Positions 18,460 to 26,933 of a stretch of DNA of 28,112 nt are shown here, piece by piece. Each line of letters begins with the position of its first letter. The stretch's first letter is position 1. The translations under genes were made by a program, and so were the position numbers. Below the pieces are notes generated by a model. That model made no database searches. It was given only the letters and a program-made list of their open reading frames with translations, and was not told where the DNA came from. The stretch is taken from assembly GCA_025558095.1 (NCBI GenBank), contig JAIVFI010000049.1:1-28112 (forward strand). Reading direction: 5' to 3'. The stretch comes from Hyaloraphidium curvatum (lineage: Eukaryota > Monoblepharomycota > Hyaloraphidiomycetes > Hyaloraphidiales > Hyaloraphidiaceae).

Positions 18460-18462
18460 ACA
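18460..18462 (+). other. right core/attachment site ACA
   Basis: Last three bases shared with the internal junction. Right of it the host flank (CGAAAAGCGAG) begins. Joining the left flank (GAAGACAATAT), one ACA and this flank gives the predicted empty site. Confidence 0.5.
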
Positions 18463-18819
18463 CGAAAAGCGAGTCGTTCATTTCGCCGCGCTCCCCTCGC
18501 CTCGACCCCCGAATCCCCGACGCGAAAAGGTAGCAATTGGTGGACGTTGGACCGGCCAGGGCGCAGAGGAACTATCCTCGTCCGTGGACACGAACTAAAG
18601 CCAGGAAATACGCGTGCGGATTCAAAGACTCACGAAGGACAGATCGACTCGGTCGTGACCGTTATTCCCGCCCATCTCCCAGGCCTTCACGCTGCGTGCA
18701 CACCATTTCGATAGCGAGCAACTAGACTTGTCGTGAAGGGGGTTCTCAATTGCATTGCCACTGACCCAAAATACACGGAGCTTCGGTCGGATTGCTCATC
18801 CGCAGTGAGGCACGTTTCG
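18463..18819. other. intergenic flank right of the element array
   Basis: Less GC-rich host sequence without a recognisable gene or RNA. It probably formed, with 7561-7611, the original intergenic region between the Zn2Cys6 gene and the 3' end of the CoA-transferase gene. Short open frames here have no domain. Confidence 0.5.
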
Positions 18820-19743
18820 CTACAGATTGGACCTCCTCCGCCGCGGGATTCCGACGGCTCCGACGCGAGCCAGCCCAACGATCTCCTCCGATGCGAACCC
18901 GAGCTCGCCCAACACCTCCTCCGTGTGCTCGCCCAACCCCGGCGCACGGGTCGGCGCCTTCCCCGTGCCCTCTTCCCCTTCGACGCGGAACGGGCACCGC
19001 ACGGTGCTCCCTTTCCCGTCCTCAAACTCGGCAAAGAACCCGCACTCCCTGGGCTGCGCGTCCGCCGCGACCGCCCCCGGTCCCGGCAGCCCCGGGCCCA
19101 ACGAAGGCACACCCGACGGCTCCCCGTTCAGGTCCCCGTGGAGCGGCGCAGCGGCGGCCCATAGCCCGTTGGCGAGCAGCGCGGTGCTCACGTGCGAACC
19201 CTTGCCCGTGCGCTCCCGGTTGTACAGGGCGAGCAGGACGCCGGCGACGAGGGAGACGGCGGTGGGGTGGTCGCCCGTGCCCGGTATCGGGGAGGTGCGC
19301 AGGATGGAAAGCATCCCCGAGCGGGCCCAGTAGGCTTGCGGGTCGAACCCTGGCGCGTCGGCCTCGGGTCCTCGCTCGCCGTACGCCGAGACCGACGCGT
19401 AGATGAGCCGCGGGTTGAGCGCCGACAGCGACGCGTAGTCGATCCCCATCCGTTCGCGCGACGAGGGCAGCGCGTTGGTCACGAACACGTCCGCGCCCTT
19501 CACGAGCCTGCGGAGCACCTCGCGCGCCTCGGGCCGCTTCAGGTCCAGCGAAATGCAGCGCTTGTTCCTGTTGGTCGTGTCGTACGGGTACGCCCCACTT
19601 ATGCCGAACGCGGCGCCGCGCCACGGGTCGCCCCAGGGGGGCTCGATGCGCACGACCGACGCGCCAAAGTCGGCGAGGAGCGTCGAGGTGGAGGGGCCCG
19701 CAATGAAGGTCGCGCAGTCCACGACGCGCAGGTGCGAGAGCAT
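18820..19743 (-). CDS. CaiB/BaiF family (class III) CoA-transferase, internally shortened
   Basis: The first ~200 residues match the class III CoA-transferase / alpha-methylacyl-CoA racemase fold: a start like LRVVDCATFIAGPSTSTLLADFGASVVRIE, then SLDLKRPEAREVLRRLVKGADVFVTN and GVLLALYNRERTGKGSHV. Asp158 (GTGDHPTA) lies at the position of the nucleophilic Asp of the family, ten residues before the GVLLAL helix. The C-terminal end is also typical (FFAEFEDGKG, then APGLGEHTEEVLGELGF). The protein has only 307 residues against roughly 380-440 usual: the segment between about residues 205 and 235 replaces some 100 residues that normally carry the second Rossmann-adjacent part. The frame is open without introns and extends upstream, but no nearer ATG exists. 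CoA transfer between acyl groups is the family role; activity of this shortened form is doubtful. Confidence 0.7.
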   Translation of the reverse strand: MLSHLRVVDCATFIAGPSTSTLLADFGASVVRIEPPWGDPWRGAAFGISGAYPYDTTNRNKRCISLDLKRPEAREVLRRLVKGADVFVTNALPSSRERMGIDYASLSALNPRLIYASVSAYGERGPEADAPGFDPQAYWARSGMLSILRTSPIPGTGDHPTAVSLVAGVLLALYNRERTGKGSHVSTALLANGLWAAAAPLHGDLNGEPSGVPSLGPGLPGPGAVAADAQPRECGFFAEFEDGKGSTVRCPFRVEGEEGTGKAPTRAPGLGEHTEEVLGELGFASEEIVGLARVGAVGIPRRRRSNL

Positions 19744-19953
19744 CGAGACGGAAGGCGACTGCAGATTCGTTGGAAGCTCAGAAACACGCGTTTCGCTCGC
19801 TTTCGGCGCGACGCGGCCGAGGTAGTGGACGATGCGTTTCGGGGGAGACAATGCACGAGTCGATCGCGAAAGCGCGATAGTGCCGGCCCCTCGTTCTCGA
19901 AGGAATCTCCCGTCTCCCTGGCCGCGTCCTTCCAGGAAACATCGGGCGAAAAG
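19744..19953. promoter_or_regulatory. shared divergent promoter region
   Basis: The CoA-transferase (minus) and the glutathione S-transferase (plus) start 210 bp apart, head to head, so this stretch must hold both promoters. I see no clear TATA box or other motif. Confidence 0.4.
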
Positions 19954-20915
19954 ATGGCCGCAGCCAACAATTTCGTCGGTGGCCCCGTCAGAGTGGCCTA
20001 CTGGTGCGCGTCGCGCCTTCCATGACGTGTCTTGTGACAGTCTCCCGTCCTCACCTCTGTTCCATTCCCTGCCAACCGTACCTTGCGGTCGCGCTTTCGC
20101 CTCCCGGCTACCACGGCGGAACGCAGGGACTATCCCATCGCCCGCGGGAACAATATCCGCCTCGTGCTCGCGGACCTCGGCGGACCTCGGAATCCCGTTC
20201 GAAGACGTCGTCCCGGGGACGATCGAGGAGTGGCCCGCGGAAAAGAAGCGCATCCTCGAAAACAAGATCAACCTCGGCACGCTGCCCTGGGTCGAGCTGC
20301 CCGATGGGAGGGTGATCGGGGAGCACCTCGCTTTTCTCCGGTACGTAGCGAGGAAGGCGGGCGGCGAACTGTACCCCGTTGAGGACCCCGAGAAAGCTTT
20401 GGTTGTGGATGAGGTAGCATTTCGCGTTCTTGACGGATCGGAGAACGGACCGCCGACCTCCACTGCAGATGCTGGACCTCAACTAGGACTGGAGGCTCAA
20501 CCGCCGCGAACGCCCTTTCGTTCTCCCTCATCTCCATCGGCTCCCTCCATGTCATCTCACCCCGTTCTCCTGCAGCTACGAGCGATCCCGCCTCGCCATC
20601 CTCGACGTGATCGAGCACCGCTACGCCACGAACCCGTTCCACGGCCCAGGCCCGATCACCATCGCGGACCACTTCACCTACCAGACCCTCGTCGAATGGC
20701 CTCCTGCTATACTTCCAGGGGCGGATGCGAGGTTTCCGGAGCTGGTCAAGCTCAGGGAGGCGATGAAGCAGAGGCCTGGGATCAAGGCGCTGGAGGAGAG
20801 CCAGAAGGGGAGGAGCGAGGCGGTGCCGGAGATGGTCGCCCAAAGCCAGCCTCATTTGGCGGAGATGTACCGCCGGGTGGTGGGCGAAGACGAAGTCAAG
20901 GCACGCGAAGAATAG
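19954..20915 (+). pseudogene. glutathione S-transferase-like gene broken by a 10-bp tandem duplication
   Basis: Exons read as 19954-20003, 20127-20413 and 20487-20915 (introns GTGCGC...GCAG and GTAGCA...CTAG). The N-terminal thioredoxin-like half shows VRVAYW, RGNNIRLVLADLG with a likely catalytic Tyr16, then PFEDVV, LPWVELPDGRVIGEHLAFLR and YVARKAGGELYP. The helical C-terminal half shows YERSRLAILDVIEHRY, PITIADHFTYQ and FPELVKLREAMKQRPGIKALEE. This is the order of sigma/alpha-type glutathione transferases, which conjugate glutathione to electrophiles in the cytosol. An exact 10-bp duplication at 20171-20190 shifts the frame in the middle of LADLG-IPFED; as it stands translation stops at about 20382. 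Ignoring one copy of the unit gives 756 nt, exactly 251 residues plus stop, which supports this reading. A sequencing artefact is possible. Confidence 0.72.
20171..20190 (+). repeat. exact 10-bp tandem duplication causing a frameshift
   Basis: CGGACCTCGG occurs twice in direct succession (20171-20180 and 20181-20190). It has no GT-AG signals, so it is not an intron. Confidence 0.95.
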
Positions 20916-21002
20916 AAGAAAGGTGGAGGCGATACAGGGCACGGCGCGGGTGGTGCTGAGTCACCGTTTTCCGGACAGCACGAAACCATCGTTCAAGCAA
21001 GC

Positions 21003-22118
21003 ATGTCGACCCCTTCCTCCATGCCGTCCGAAGCCGAAACGGTTGCGGTGGAGGACTCGGAAAGCGGTTCGCGGCTCCCCCCGGAGCTCTATCTCCACGT
21101 CTCCTCCTTCTTCAACCCGGGGACACAGAGCCTCCTGAAAATGATGCTTGCCTGCCGGGACCTGTACGAGCTGCTGCTGCCGCGCTTTATGGAGACATTC
21201 TGCTTGGAATGGCTTCCAGAGGAGACCGCGGAAGAGACGGTCGAGGAGCTCGGCCCCCGAGGCGCGCTGGGCTTTATCAAGACCATGGACCTCCGCCTCC
21301 GGAGCGACCGCCAGTCGGAGCCAGACAGCGGTGACCTTGTTTTCCCGGACGCCCACGCCTTCGTGCTGCGGCAGAGGTTACCTTCGCTCTCCCGCCTCTC
21401 GCTCATTCTGTCCACGGAAGAGCTCGTCAAGGCATTTGCCGTGGCAGATCTGACGACCGTCGGTTTTCTGGACCTCGACATCGACTCTGGCCCGTTCCTG
21501 GACTTCGAACATATAAGGTTTCCATCCCTTCCCGCTCTCCGGGAGCTCAAGCTCGCCTTGTGGTACGACGCACGTGTCCTTGCGATTTCGGAAGCCGCAT
21601 GCCCCAACGTCGCAGCAGCCTTCATGAACGTCATGCTCCACCCGCGCGTGCATCACGCCGCGTCCTTTCCAAATTTCCTCTTGGAACGGACGTCGATTGG
21701 ACAGCGCATAACGCGGATCTGCTCGGCGATTTCTCCTCGCTCCCGCACTTTCGTCCGAGAACCCTCCGCTATCGCTTCGGATCCTATGCCCGCGGTGACC
21801 TGCACCAGGAGCTCTGGGTTCTGATGCCGATGTGGCAGTGTGGAGGAGTTGATTGTACCAGTGGAAGAGGGCTGGGGCGACCAGTTCGACATCCTTCTCG
21901 CATTCGAATCTGCAGACGGCGTCGGCGGCGGCTTCCCACCCAACCTCAAAGTGCTGGTCATTGAGCAGCTCAGAGTCTTATTTATCCCATCTGACCTACT
22001 TGCCTTCTCCTCCACTTTCTCGGCAAACTCCCCGAGAGTCGAGGCTTCTAGCCAGAGAGAGAGGTTTCTCGTGTCCTCAATCGTTTTGGCAGCATTGAGG
22101 GAATCCTTCATGACGTGA
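21003..22118 (+). pseudogene. second F-box-like gene, open in three blocks (disrupted or unusual splicing)
   Basis: The first block (from ATG 21003 to about 21650) begins with a Ser/Glu-rich leader and an F-box-like stretch at residues 24-60 (LPPELYLHVSSFF, LACRDLYELLLPRF), then leucine-rich phrases such as LPSLSRLSLIL, GFLDLDIDSGPF and LPALRELKLAL. Coding character then moves to another frame at about 21680-21835 (TDVDWTAHNADLLGDF, GDLHQELWVLMPMW) and back to the first at 21840-22118 (VEELIVPVEEGWGDQFDILL). I tested GT-AG pairs near both switches (for example 21795-21838) and none keeps phase, so indels are the simpler reading. The likely original role is substrate recognition for an SCF ubiquitin ligase; the target is unknown. 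Confidence 0.5.
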
Positions 22119-22497
22119 GCCGCGGCAGCCCTGACGAGTTGGGTGATCTTTTTCTTTGGCAGCGCAGTGTCGGCAATCGCAAGGGTGCCCAGTAACCTCG
22201 GTCGCGCCGGCGATGATCCCGTCGGTAAGCCACGACGGCGGCGACATTTCGTTGCCGGAAGAGACGGTACGGGGGTTGACCATGTCAGTCAGGTCGAAGG
22301 GCGAGCACACGCCGCGATCTCACGGCGTGCAGAACGCGGTCGAGTGACGATAGGGAAGGAGTCGCGGAGGCGCGGGACGGGCCAGGCAGGCCGTGGGCAG
22401 GGAACCATCACTTTTGGGGGTCGCGCCGGGGCATATAGCCGGCGGCTGGGGGCTATCCCTAATCAGCCCCGTTTCCGAGTCAGCGTCCCCGACGGCC
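22119..22497. other. intergenic region between the F-box-like gene and the FAD gene
   Basis: I see no convincing gene. A minus-strand open frame (22310-22077) has no recognisable domain. The stretch just upstream of 22498 is open in the FAD gene's frame but carries no family sequence. Confidence 0.4.
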
Positions 22498-23664
22498 ATG
22501 AGCGCCGACGCGGGGCCGCTCCGCGTGGCGGTGATCGGCGGCGGCTGGTACGGCTGCCACATCGCGGCGGCGCTGCTTGCGCTGGGCCACACGGCGGTGT
22601 GTGCTCGAGCGCGGCCCGCGCCTCTTCTCCGGCTCCTCGGGCGCCAACCAGTTCCGGCTGCACGCGGGCTTCCACTACCCGCGCTGCGCGCGCACGCGGC
22701 GGCAGGTTGCGGCGTGCGCTGGGCCGCTTCCTCGCGGCGTACCCGCGGCTCGTCGCCCCGCTCGCCGCCAACATCTACGCCGTGGCCGCGCGCAGCTCGC
22801 TGCTCGACTTTGAGACGTACGCGACCGTGCTGCGCCACGACGGCGGCGGCGCGCCGTTCGACGTGATCGACCCGGCCGCCGCGGGCCTCGCCGGCGTCGA
22901 GGGCGCGCTGCTGTGCCGCGAGCCGGCGCTGCTCGCCGACGCGCCGCGCGCGCACTTCGAGCGCGTGCTGGGCGGGGCGGTGCAGTGCGGCCGCTCCGTC
23001 GCCTGCGTGGCGTCGCTGCGGGCCCCCGGCGGGGGAGGCCGTCGGCGCCGCGGTCGGACGGCGAGCGCTTCGACTGGGTCGTCGACGCCACGTACGGGCA
23101 GCTGGACGTGCCCGTGCCCCGGCCGGCCCACTTTTTCGAGGTCTGTCTGACGCTGGTCTACCGCCGTCTGGCAGAGGGCCCCGCGGTGGCCCGCGCATTC
23201 ACCATCATGGACGGCGACTTCTGCTCCCTCTTCCCATATTTTTCCGACAGCGAGGACGCCGAGCTCGACCGGCGCAGGCTGCACACGCTGACCCACGTGC
23301 GGCACACGCACCTCGCCCGCTTTCGGACGCTTCGAGGACGCCGCGGCGTTCGCCGCCTCCTTCGGCGAGGCGGACGCCCTGCGGTCGGTGCCCCTGTTCG
23401 AGGACGCCATCGTACGGTTCCTCCCGGCCTTCAGGGAGGAGTACCGGTACCACTCGTACTTTCTGTCGTTCAAGACCAAGATCCCGGGGGCGGACGGACG
23501 GCCGCGAGACCGTCTGCACGCACGAGGGCAGGGTCATCTCGGTCATGTCCGGCAAGGTGAGCACGGTCTTTGTCGCCGAGGACTATGTGCTGGACGTCAT
23601 GGGGCTCGCGGGCAAGCGCGAACCCGGGAAGGAGGCGGTGGCAGGGGTTGCAAAGGCGAGCTGA
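22498..23664 (+). pseudogene. bacterial-type FAD-dependent oxidoreductase of sugar clusters, with five frame changes
   Basis: The start ATG (GCCATGAGC) leads into an FAD/NAD-binding fold, VAVIGGGWYGCHIAAALLALGH, then LERGPRLFSGSSGANQFRLHAGFHYPR. This GWYGCH...SGANQ.RLH.GFHYPR pattern is what I associate with FAD-dependent oxidoreductases encoded in bacterial polysaccharide clusters. Later parts are also family-like: RFLAAYPRLV, IYAVAARSSLLDFETY, RFDWVVDATYG, HFFEVCLTLVYRR, FREEYRYHSYFLSFKT and VISVMSGKVSTVFVAEDYVLDVMG, ending at a TGA at 23662-23664. These parts lie in different frames. Switches occur near 22600, 22710, 23035, 23320 and 23495; the last is an exact GGAC duplication (23492-23499). 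No GT-AG intron fits them. It is either a pseudogene or contains several sequence errors. Substrate unknown; a sugar or amino-sugar derivative is likely from context. Confidence 0.65.
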
Positions 23665-23816
23665 GGGGAGCGGAAGGGACGTCACCACAACCGATGCAAT
23701 GTATTTGCGGTAAAGCAAACGTCGCTTGCCGCACCATCGCGACGCACGATCGCACCGCAACGGCCTCCGCCGCGCACAGCAACGTCAAACCGGTCGGCGA
23801 CCCCGATCCGCCGCAG

Positions 23817-25507
23817 TCACCCAAACAGGCACTGGTAGGTTGCCTCGTAAAACTCCAGCGACGCCTCCAGCTCCCGCACCTCCCTGCATACCATCTCCAG
23901 CGCCACGCATGCCCCGTAACTTCGCATCCTTCAGCGCCGCGCTAACCCCTGGCGTGGTCCACCTGGGGCCCACTACGGCGCAGCAATCGGCTCGAGACGT
24001 GGAAGTGCGCGGGCTGCCCCTCCTCACGGCGCGCCGAAACCCGCCGACGCCACGTCCTCCCCGCCATGGCCATGCACGCCGCGTCGAGGTGCACCTGCAG
24101 CCCCGGGTGTCCGACCCGCCGCACCAGGGACAGGGCGTGGGCCGAGGTGGTGGCAAAGTTGCACCCGTACTGCGGGGCGTTGGGTTCCAGGCACAGGGCG
24201 CAGCCCCTGGAATGGGCGTACTCGGCGAGCGGGCCGAAGAGGGCGCAGAAGATGCGGTCGGCTTCCTCGTGGGACATGCCGTCCGGGATCCGGCGGTTCT
24301 TGGGCGCGCCAAAGACGATGGGGAACGGGCCCGGGGAGGGGCGCCAGAGCTCGCGGAGGGAGGCGGCAAAGTCGACGACCACGCGGAGGTGCCGGGCGAG
24401 CCTGCCCCTCGCCTCCTCGGTGCCGAAGAGGACGAGGTCGGGTTTGCCGAAGAGGACGGCCTGGAGGGAGGAGATCCCGAGCCCGCGGGCCGCGAGGTCC
24501 GCCGCAAACCCCGCGACGAGCCCGTCGAGAACCCCGCCGGCGACGGCCCGCTCGATGGCGTCCCATGCAAAGAACCTGGTGGGGGCGACCTCAATGTACC
24601 GGTACCCGCGGGTCCTCAGCAGGGAAACCGCGGCGTCGTGGGACGGCTCGTCCCACGCGATGCACGAGACAGAGGTACGCCGGAACATGTTCCATTCCCC
24701 GAGGAACCGCGAAAAGGAGGCCAGGACTTGCGCGGCGGTGCAGATGTACGGCAGCCCCGCTGGGGCGCCGAACGCCTGACCGTGCTTCGTCAGGCAGTCG
24801 TAGCGCAGCGGCGGGCCGCCGTGGCCGACGTCGCGGGGCTCGACGTCTCCCGCCAGGAGGCCGGCATCCGAGATGAGCCGGATCAGTTCGGCGGTGGGCA
24901 CGGGTTCGGGGAACAGGTTGGCCTCGCGGAGCCCGAGCTCCAGGGCGCGCTGCATGTCCGCGGACAGCCGCGAAACGTCGTACCATTGGAACGCCGAGTT
25001 CATGTTGATGGCGGGGAGGTTGTTGCCCACTAGCAGGTCGTAGACGTAGTTCTTCTTAAGGTGGATGCCGAACAGCGCGGGGAGGCGGAGGACCAGGTGG
25101 TCGGGGAACCGGTCCCGCACGAAGCGCTCGAGCAGCGCGCGGTGCCTGCCGTAGGGGTGGAGGTCGGGCATGTCGGCGGCTCCACCCAGGCCGTCTTCGT
25201 CCCTTCGGCCGTCCGCCGGGTTGTAGACGTCGATGGTGGAAATGAGCACGAAGCGGTCGCATTCGACGCCCGCCAGCACGGCCTCCAGCTTCCGCAGGTT
25301 CGCCAGGTCGGCGTCCGGGTCCTTGTTTGCCAGCCATTTGGCGGCCGGGAGGGCGGCGCACACGACGGTGGAGAATCGGCGGCCGCGGGCGGCGCCGGCG
25401 TCGGTCGAGCGGAACGCGTGGTCGAACCTGAGTGCGCGCCGCAGAGACGTGCCGACGAACCCGGTGCTGCCGAAAAGCGCCGAGTTTGGCGGCGGGAAGC
25501 TCTCCAT
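23817..25507 (-). CDS. NAD-dependent epimerase/dehydratase fused to sugar-isomerase TIM barrel; C-terminal frame changes
   Basis: ATG 25507 starts an extended short-chain dehydrogenase: GSTGFVG at residues 13-19 (nucleotide-binding GxxGxxG), LISTIDVYNP around 88-97, PYGRHR at 118-123 with the active-site Tyr119, and LVLRLPALFGIHLKKNYVYDLL. From about residue 277 a second domain of the AP-endonuclease-2/xylose-isomerase type follows (VSCIAWDE, GYRYIEVAPTRFF, LCLEPNAPQYGCNF, LQVHLDAACM, AHFHVSS), with metal-ligand-like Glu, Asp and His. Such pairs act on nucleotide sugars or keto-sugars. The main frame stops at 23942, but two +1 changes at about 23840-23945 reach a family-like end (VALEMVCREVRELEASLEFY) stopping at 23817-23819. 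Without them the protein is 521 residues and lacks the last helix. It is convergent with the FAD gene and divergent from the exostosin. Confidence 0.75.
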
Positions 25508-25625
25508 CAGGGGAGTCAAGGCGCTTTTTGATTGGGGATCGATGATGATGGTGCCCTTATTCTACTAGCTTCATTGGGGCCCCACCTGGGACACCGACGG
25601 ACGACTTGTGGGACGCCACTCCCCG
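25508..25625. promoter_or_regulatory. shared divergent promoter of epimerase and exostosin genes
   Basis: Only 118 bp separate the two start codons, so the promoters must overlap, which makes joint regulation plausible. No clear motif seen. Confidence 0.4.
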
Positions 25626-26933
25626 ATGCAGATCTTTTGGCTGTGGCAAGGATCGAGGCCGCTCTCGGCGGCAGCCGTGCTGCTCGCCTCCACGATGCTG
25701 CTCGCGTGGTCGTGGTCGTGGTCGCGGACTGGAGGCCGCGAAGGACCGCGTCGGTTCTCCGTGCTGGCGGACCCCTCGCTGGCGGCGTCCTACGCCGCGT
25801 TCGTGCGCACCGCCGACGAGGCCGACGGCACCACGATCAGCCAGTACTCGCTCAACATCGGCTTCGAGGATTCCGTGCGCCGCAGCACGGCCTTCGTCGC
25901 GGACCCGGCCGCGGCCGACGCCGTCGTCGTTGCCCTATATCCAATCGCTTTGGGCCTGCACAGGCACATGGAGGGCAATCTGATGCGGACAATGGAAACC
26001 GTCGCCAAGCGCTTGGTTCCCGCCATCCGAAGCCTGCCCTCCAGGACCGTGCTCATCTTTGTTATTACGCACGTCGACGAGCTGCCCGAAATCAACCGGT
26101 ATATCCTGCGCCGGGTGCGCGAGGTCCACCCCCGCCGCATCCTGCTGATCCGCACGGACGTCGGCGATACCTCGTGTTCCTGCTACGGCAGGCCGTACTA
26201 CGTCCCGGGAATTGAGAACCTCATGGCGCCCTACGCCGTCGCCAAGCCGCGTGCTCTGGTCTCGGCCGCCGAGCGGGGCTCTCTGGACCGCCCGCGGAAC
26301 CTCACCGTCTTTTTCCGCGGCCGCAGCCCCGGCGTGCGCCGCAAACTCGCGGACAGCATTCGCGCCCTCAAACGGCCGGACGTGCTCTATGACCTCGTGT
26401 CGGACGCCGGCGCGGACCGCGCGCGCCACGCGGACTACCTGGACAAGGCGCTCTCTTCCAAATTCTGCCTCGTACCGGACGGCGACGTGTCGAGCTCGCT
26501 CAGGCTTTTCGAATCCATCGTGGCCAGGTGCGTCCCCGTCATCTTTTCCGACTGCCCGGACCTTCTCCCGTTCGACGGCACCCCCGAGGTCGGCAACTAC
26601 TCGGCATTCTCGCTCATCGTGCCCCTCGCCTCGAGCGGGTCCGCGGTCATGTCCAGGATCGACGCCGCGGTCGCCTCGGGCGCGTACCAAAGGATGCTGG
26701 CGCGCCTCGACGAGGTCTGGATCCACTTTACGGCGCCCAGGGTGCCGATTCCTGGGCAGGCCGGCGCCCACGCGCTGCTGCTGCGGCTCGCGAGTGAGGC
26801 CATGGACCGGATGGACGCGGGGTTGCCGACCAAGTGGTCGCGGTACGACGAGAAGAGGCTTTCGAGGTGCGTCAACATGTACGGCGATGCGTGGTTGCGG
26901 GCCTGGCGGCGGGGAGAGGTCGGAGGAAAGTAA
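25626..26933 (+). CDS. exostosin-family (GT47) glycosyltransferase, type II membrane protein
   Basis: The first ATG in frame (25626) gives 435 residues. A single N-terminal membrane helix (about residues 12-31, AAAVLLASTMLLAW) after a short cytosolic end marks a type II Golgi or ER protein. The catalytic region carries the exostosin pattern: FFRGRSPGVRRKL near residue 232, and KFCLVPDGDVSSSLRLFESI followed by VPVIFSDCPDLLPFDG at about 279-318. Family members transfer sugars such as glucuronic acid, GlcNAc, galactose or xylose to polysaccharides or glycans; the donor here cannot be told. The gene is intronless and unbroken. With the neighbouring epimerase-isomerase fusion and FAD enzyme it suggests a small pathway for making and attaching an unusual sugar. 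Confidence 0.82.
   Translation: MQIFWLWQGSRPLSAAAVLLASTMLLAWSWSWSRTGGREGPRRFSVLADPSLAASYAAFVRTADEADGTTISQYSLNIGFEDSVRRSTAFVADPAAADAVVVALYPIALGLHRHMEGNLMRTMETVAKRLVPAIRSLPSRTVLIFVITHVDELPEINRYILRRVREVHPRRILLIRTDVGDTSCSCYGRPYYVPGIENLMAPYAVAKPRALVSAAERGSLDRPRNLTVFFRGRSPGVRRKLADSIRALKRPDVLYDLVSDAGADRARHADYLDKALSSKFCLVPDGDVSSSLRLFESIVARCVPVIFSDCPDLLPFDGTPEVGNYSAFSLIVPLASSGSAVMSRIDAAVASGAYQRMLARLDEVWIHFTAPRVPIPGQAGAHALLLRLASEAMDRMDAGLPTKWSRYDEKRLSRCVNMYGDAWLRAWRRGEVGGK

Noticed and set aside
7612-18462. LTR retrotransposon or DDE transposon as the explanation of the 5.4-kb direct repeat
   Set aside because: There is no reverse transcriptase, integrase core, primer-binding site or terminal inverted repeat; the only gene is a tyrosine recombinase, and the repeat is the whole unit rather than an end.
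22077-22310. Minus-strand open frame of 77 aa between the F-box-like and FAD genes
   Set aside because: It has no recognisable domain and overlaps the end of the F-box-like gene; evidence is too thin to call it a gene.
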